Source of the DNA: Pseudomonas benzenivorans
GTDB taxonomy: Bacteria; Pseudomonadota; Gammaproteobacteria; Pseudomonadales; Pseudomonadaceae
Assembly (NCBI RefSeq): GCF_024397895.1
Contig: NZ_CP073346.1
Location: forward strand, 3,844,001-3,908,000
DNA: 64,000 bases
Direction: 5' to 3'
Below the pieces are notes generated by a model that saw only the letters and a program-made list of their open reading frames with translations, did no database searches and was not told where the DNA came from. Below, in pieces: positions 61,509-64,000 of the stretch. Numbering within the stretch: the first letter of the stretch is position 1; every line of letters starts with the position of its first letter. A program made the position numbers and the translations under genes.

Positions 61509-62144
61509 ATGATGAAAAGTTGGCTGCTGTTTGCCTGTGTGTTGTTGAGCGGTTGCGCCGGCTACCGCTACGGAGAGGTCAGCCGCGCCTATGTGGGTGA
61601 GCCGCCGGCGGCCACGACCATCGTGCGCGGCACCCAGAACTGGCTGGAGGTGCCAGGGGCGCGGCTTCGTGTGGAGCTGGGCAACGAAACCCAGCACAGC
61701 GAGCACCAGGTGATCCTGTTTATCGTGCCGGTCATGTACGACCCCATCGACAAGCCGCTGTACCGGGCCGGGCAGGGAACCCAGCTGTTGCTGGAGATCA
61801 GCCCCCAGGCGGGCGAAGCGAGCTTTCATCCGGAGCAGGCGCTGTTGACGATCGACGGGCGCGATTATCGGCCTACCGCGGTGCAGCAGATAGTGGCTTT
61901 CGACCCCGGCCGGTATCCCCTTGCCGGGGCGCGCGATGCCGAAGAGCGGTCGCCGGCGGGCCTCGACTATCCGATGGGCAGCCCCGGGCGCCATTACCAG
62001 TTCTGGCTGCGCTTCGACGCGCCCATGCCGGCGCCGACCCAGGCCATCCGCCTGGACCTGTCCCGCGCCGTGCGCGTACCGGGGCAGCCGCCGCTGCCGC
62101 CGATCCGCTTTCGCGCGGTGCCCTGGAAGCAGGGCTATACCTGA
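61509..62144 (+). CDS. Predicted lipoprotein, function unknown
   Basis: This 211-aa protein starts with a signal and lipobox LLSGC (cysteine near residue 17). The mature part is beta-rich with no known motif. It follows the aldo/keto reductase by 26 bp on the same strand, with GGAGG 5 nt before the ATG at 61509, so they may form one transcript. I do not recognise the family. Confidence 0.72.
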   Translation: MMKSWLLFACVLLSGCAGYRYGEVSRAYVGEPPAATTIVRGTQNWLEVPGARLRVELGNETQHSEHQVILFIVPVMYDPIDKPLYRAGQGTQLLLEISPQAGEASFHPEQALLTIDGRDYRPTAVQQIVAFDPGRYPLAGARDAEERSPAGLDYPMGSPGRHYQFWLRFDAPMPAPTQAIRLDLSRAVRVPGQPPLPPIRFRAVPWKQGYT

Positions 62145-62251
62145 GAACTAGAGGGCCGGTTGATAAAGCCCCGGGAGCCAGAAATGACGGGCTTCTCAGC
62201 GGTGTGGAGTTGGTGCAGGATATCCATTTTCCCAACTCCGGGCCGGCTGGC

Positions 62252-62731
62252 ATGATTCTCAACGACGATCAGGTGCGCTTTATCGAAAGTGGCGTGGCGA
62301 TCAGCGCCGCCTCGCGCGACGTGCGTCGGGTGCCCTCGGTGTGCAAGGTGTCCGGCTGCCGGGTGGCGGCCGACCGGCGCCAGGTCACCATCCTGGTCGA
62401 CGCCGCGCAGGCCGGCCAGCTGCTGCAGGACGTCGCCTTCAGCCAGGCGCTGGCGGTGGTGTTCTGTTTGCCCAGCAGTCACCGCACCCTGCAGCTCAAG
62501 GGCAGCGATGCCCGACAGGTCGCCCTGGCGGCCGGCGACGCCGAGCTGGCCGAGCGTCACCGCGGGGCCTTCGCCGAAGATCTGCTGCCCCTGGGCTATG
62601 CGCTGCCGTTTGCTCTCGCCACCCATGGCTTCCAGCCCGAGCGCCTGTGCGCGCTGAGCTTCAGCCTCGATGCGCTGTTCGAGCAGACCCCCGGCCCCAA
62701 CGCCGGCATGCGCCTGGAGTCTGAGCCATGA
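62252..62731 (+). CDS. PNPOx-like (pyridoxamine 5'-phosphate oxidase fold) protein
   Basis: This 159-aa protein (from ATG 62252; a GTG at 62204 would add 16 residues) shows the split-barrel pattern of FMN-binding PNPOx-like proteins: FIESGVAISAASRDVRRVPSV, then ILVDAAQAGQLL and RTLQLKGSDA. Its stop overlaps the ATG of the next gene (ATGA), and that gene begins with a second PNPOx-like domain, so the two probably work together. Start choice is uncertain because neither has a good ribosome site. Confidence 0.65.
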   Translation: MILNDDQVRFIESGVAISAASRDVRRVPSVCKVSGCRVAADRRQVTILVDAAQAGQLLQDVAFSQALAVVFCLPSSHRTLQLKGSDARQVALAAGDAELAERHRGAFAEDLLPLGYALPFALATHGFQPERLCALSFSLDALFEQTPGPNAGMRLESEP

Positions 62732-64000
62732 ACGGCGGAGCGAGTCTGGACGCCATCCGGCCCTGCCTGGAGGGCGCGGTGCCGGCGTCGATTGCCACCT
62801 GCGACGCCGCCGGCACGCCGAACGTGACCCTGGTGTCCCAGGTGCACTATGTGGATGCCGATCATGTCGCGCTGTCCTTCCAGTTCTTCAACAAGACCCG
62901 CGAGAACATCCTGGCCAACCCCCAGGCCACGGTGTTTCTCCTGCACCCGCAGACCAGCGCCCGCTACCGCCTGGCGCTGCTCTACCGGCGCACCGAGACC
63001 GAAGGGCCGCTGTTCGAGAGCATGAAGGCCAAGCTGGCCGGCATCGCCTCGCACACCGGCATGAGCGGCGTATTTCACCTGCGCGGCGCGGATGTCTACC
63101 AGGTGCTGGATATCGAGCACGTCGAGGGCGAGGAGGTGCCCCCGGCCCAGTGTGCGCCCTGTCATATCGCTCGCTTGAGTCAGTTGAGCCTGCGCCTGGC
63201 CGGCTGTAGCGACCTCGCCGGCTTGCTGGAACAGTGTCTGGATGGCCTGGCGAACATTCTCGAGATGCCCCAGGCCATGGTGCTGCTGCTCGATAGCCAG
63301 GGGCAGAAGCTCTACACGGTGGCCAGCCATGGCTATCAGCAGTCCGGCGTGGGCTCGGAATTTCCCGTCGGACGAGGGATCATCGGGGTGGCGGCGCAGT
63401 TCCGCACGCCGATTCGCATCGCCCATATGGCGTCCGAATACGCCTACAGCCGCGCCATTCACGAGCACTTGGCAGAAGCGGGGCTGGGCGACCGGCTGGA
63501 AACCGAGATTGCCTTTCCCGGCCTGGTCGAACCGCACAGCCAGTTGTCGGTGCCGATCCTGGCGGCCGGCCGCCTGCTCGGCGTGCTGCACGTGGAGCAT
63601 GCCGAACCGCACCGCTTCGGCTACGACGAGGAGGACTGCCTGATGAGCCTGGCCAGTCTGCTCGGCGCCGCGATCCTGGCGCTGCAGCAGGCGGCTGACT
63701 GCTCGCTGGAGGAGGGCGAAGGTGCACCGCCCCCCGCGCCGCCGCTGGGCGCGCCGTTGGCGGTGCGCTACTACCCGGCCAATAGCAGTGTGTTCCTCGG
63801 CGAGGACTACCTGATCAAGGGGGTGGCCGGCGCCATCTTCTGGCGCCTGCTGACCCTGCACCTCCAGGAGCAGCGCAGCGAGTTCAGCAATCGCGAGCTG
63901 CGCATGGACCCGGCGCTTAAGTTGCCGGAGCTCGACGACAATCTCGAGGCCCGGCTGATCCTGCTGCAGCGCCGGCTGGCCGAGCGCAGCCGCGATATCG
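62728..64000 (+). CDS. PNPOx-like + GAF domain regulatory protein (partial, cut by window end)
   Basis: The frame is open from ATG 62728 to the window end (424 complete codons shown). Residues about 10-150 form a PNPOx-like split barrel (SIATCDAAGTPNVTLVSQVH, FFNKTRENILANPQATVFL). A CxxC segment (CAPC) follows, then a GAF domain (about 165-325: MVLLLDSQGQKLYTVASHGY, VGRGIIGVAAQF, LSVPILAAGRLLGVLHVEH). The C-terminal part (FSNRELRMDPALKLPE...) looks like a charged helical output region. ATGA overlap with the previous gene. Likely a redox- or ligand-sensing regulator. Confidence 0.75.
   Translation, partial: MNGGASLDAIRPCLEGAVPASIATCDAAGTPNVTLVSQVHYVDADHVALSFQFFNKTRENILANPQATVFLLHPQTSARYRLALLYRRTETEGPLFESMKAKLAGIASHTGMSGVFHLRGADVYQVLDIEHVEGEEVPPAQCAPCHIARLSQLSLRLAGCSDLAGLLEQCLDGLANILEMPQAMVLLLDSQGQKLYTVASHGYQQSGVGSEFPVGRGIIGVAAQFRTPIRIAHMASEYAYSRAIHEHLAEAGLGDRLETEIAFPGLVEPHSQLSVPILAAGRLLGVLHVEHAEPHRFGYDEEDCLMSLASLLGAAILALQQAADCSLEEGEGAPPPAPPLGAPLAVRYYPANSSVFLGEDYLIKGVAGAIFWRLLTLHLQEQRSEFSNRELRMDPALKLPELDDNLEARLILLQRRLAERSRDI

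Noticed and set aside
1..64000. CRISPR arrays, insertion sequences, integrases, rRNA or tRNA genes
   Set aside because: None seen: no regularly spaced repeats, transposase or integrase frames, and no RNA-gene signature on either strand.

Overview
The window looks like chromosomal DNA of a high-GC gammaproteobacterium of the genus Pseudomonas in the broad sense. The reasons are a complete algU-mucABCD cluster with a near-canonical AlgU promoter, an opdH-tctCBA/tctDE citrate-type locus, pruR/putA/putP, an asrA-type Lon protease next to a chagasin-like inhibitor, and AANAANAA (Crc/Hfq 'CA') motifs in front of catabolic genes. From memory, the backbone from ung to azoR follows the P. aeruginosa PAO1 order around PA0750-PA0785. 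Several blocks look inserted relative to that order: mmsR/mmsA, cmoAB, a flavocytochrome-like pair, the MCP/NIT-like/EAL operon and the M24/BCCT block. No rRNA, tRNA, CRISPR array, insertion sequence or prophage was seen.

Layout: 1-5.1 kb holds mmsA with divergent mmsR, a DJ-1/PfpI protein, ung and a lipoprotein. 5.1-12.8 kb is a tricarboxylate uptake operon (opdH, tctC, tctB, tctA, AbrB-type membrane protein) diverging from the tctDE two-component system. 12.9-17.2 kb has an HDOD protein, ygfZ, sdhE, a ygfX-like gene and nadB. 17.5-21.6 kb is the envelope-stress sigma/anti-sigma operon algU-mucABCD. 21.8-28.0 kb is the essential run lepA-lepB-DUF4845-rnc-era-recO-pdxJ. 28.1-29.8 kb is cmoAB (tRNA wobble modification). 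30.1-31.8 kb is a cytochrome c/flavoprotein pair. 31.8-36.4 kb has a lipoprotein, the inhibitor, the heat-shock Lon protease and a NIT-like membrane protein. 36.6-38.9 kb is pruR and small genes including an orphan HicA-like protein. 38.9-42.2 kb is a compact EAL/NIT-like/chemoreceptor operon. 42.8-47.6 kb is putA and putP. 47.9-54.3 kb has a thioredoxin-fold/prolyl-hydroxylase fusion, an MFS transporter, a DddP-like M24 enzyme and a BCCT transporter. 54.4-60.4 kb has a LysR regulator with azoR, a 1-Cys peroxiredoxin, a VF530-type protein and a very large bifunctional PBP-like protein. 60.7-64 kb has an aldo/keto reductase, a lipoprotein and a PNPOx/GAF pair cut by the window end.

The most promising candidate for an undescribed system is the three-gene minus-strand operon at 38935-42198. 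A chemoreceptor without a ligand-binding domain is followed within 5 bp by a membrane-anchored NIT-like sensor and then by an apparently intact c-di-GMP phosphodiesterase. A terminator-like hairpin sits in the operon leader. Other points of interest are a sulfide-dehydrogenase-like flavoprotein lacking both active-site cysteines, a DddP-like enzyme with every expected metal and catalytic residue beside a BCCT transporter, and the thioredoxin-fold/2OG-oxygenase fusion.
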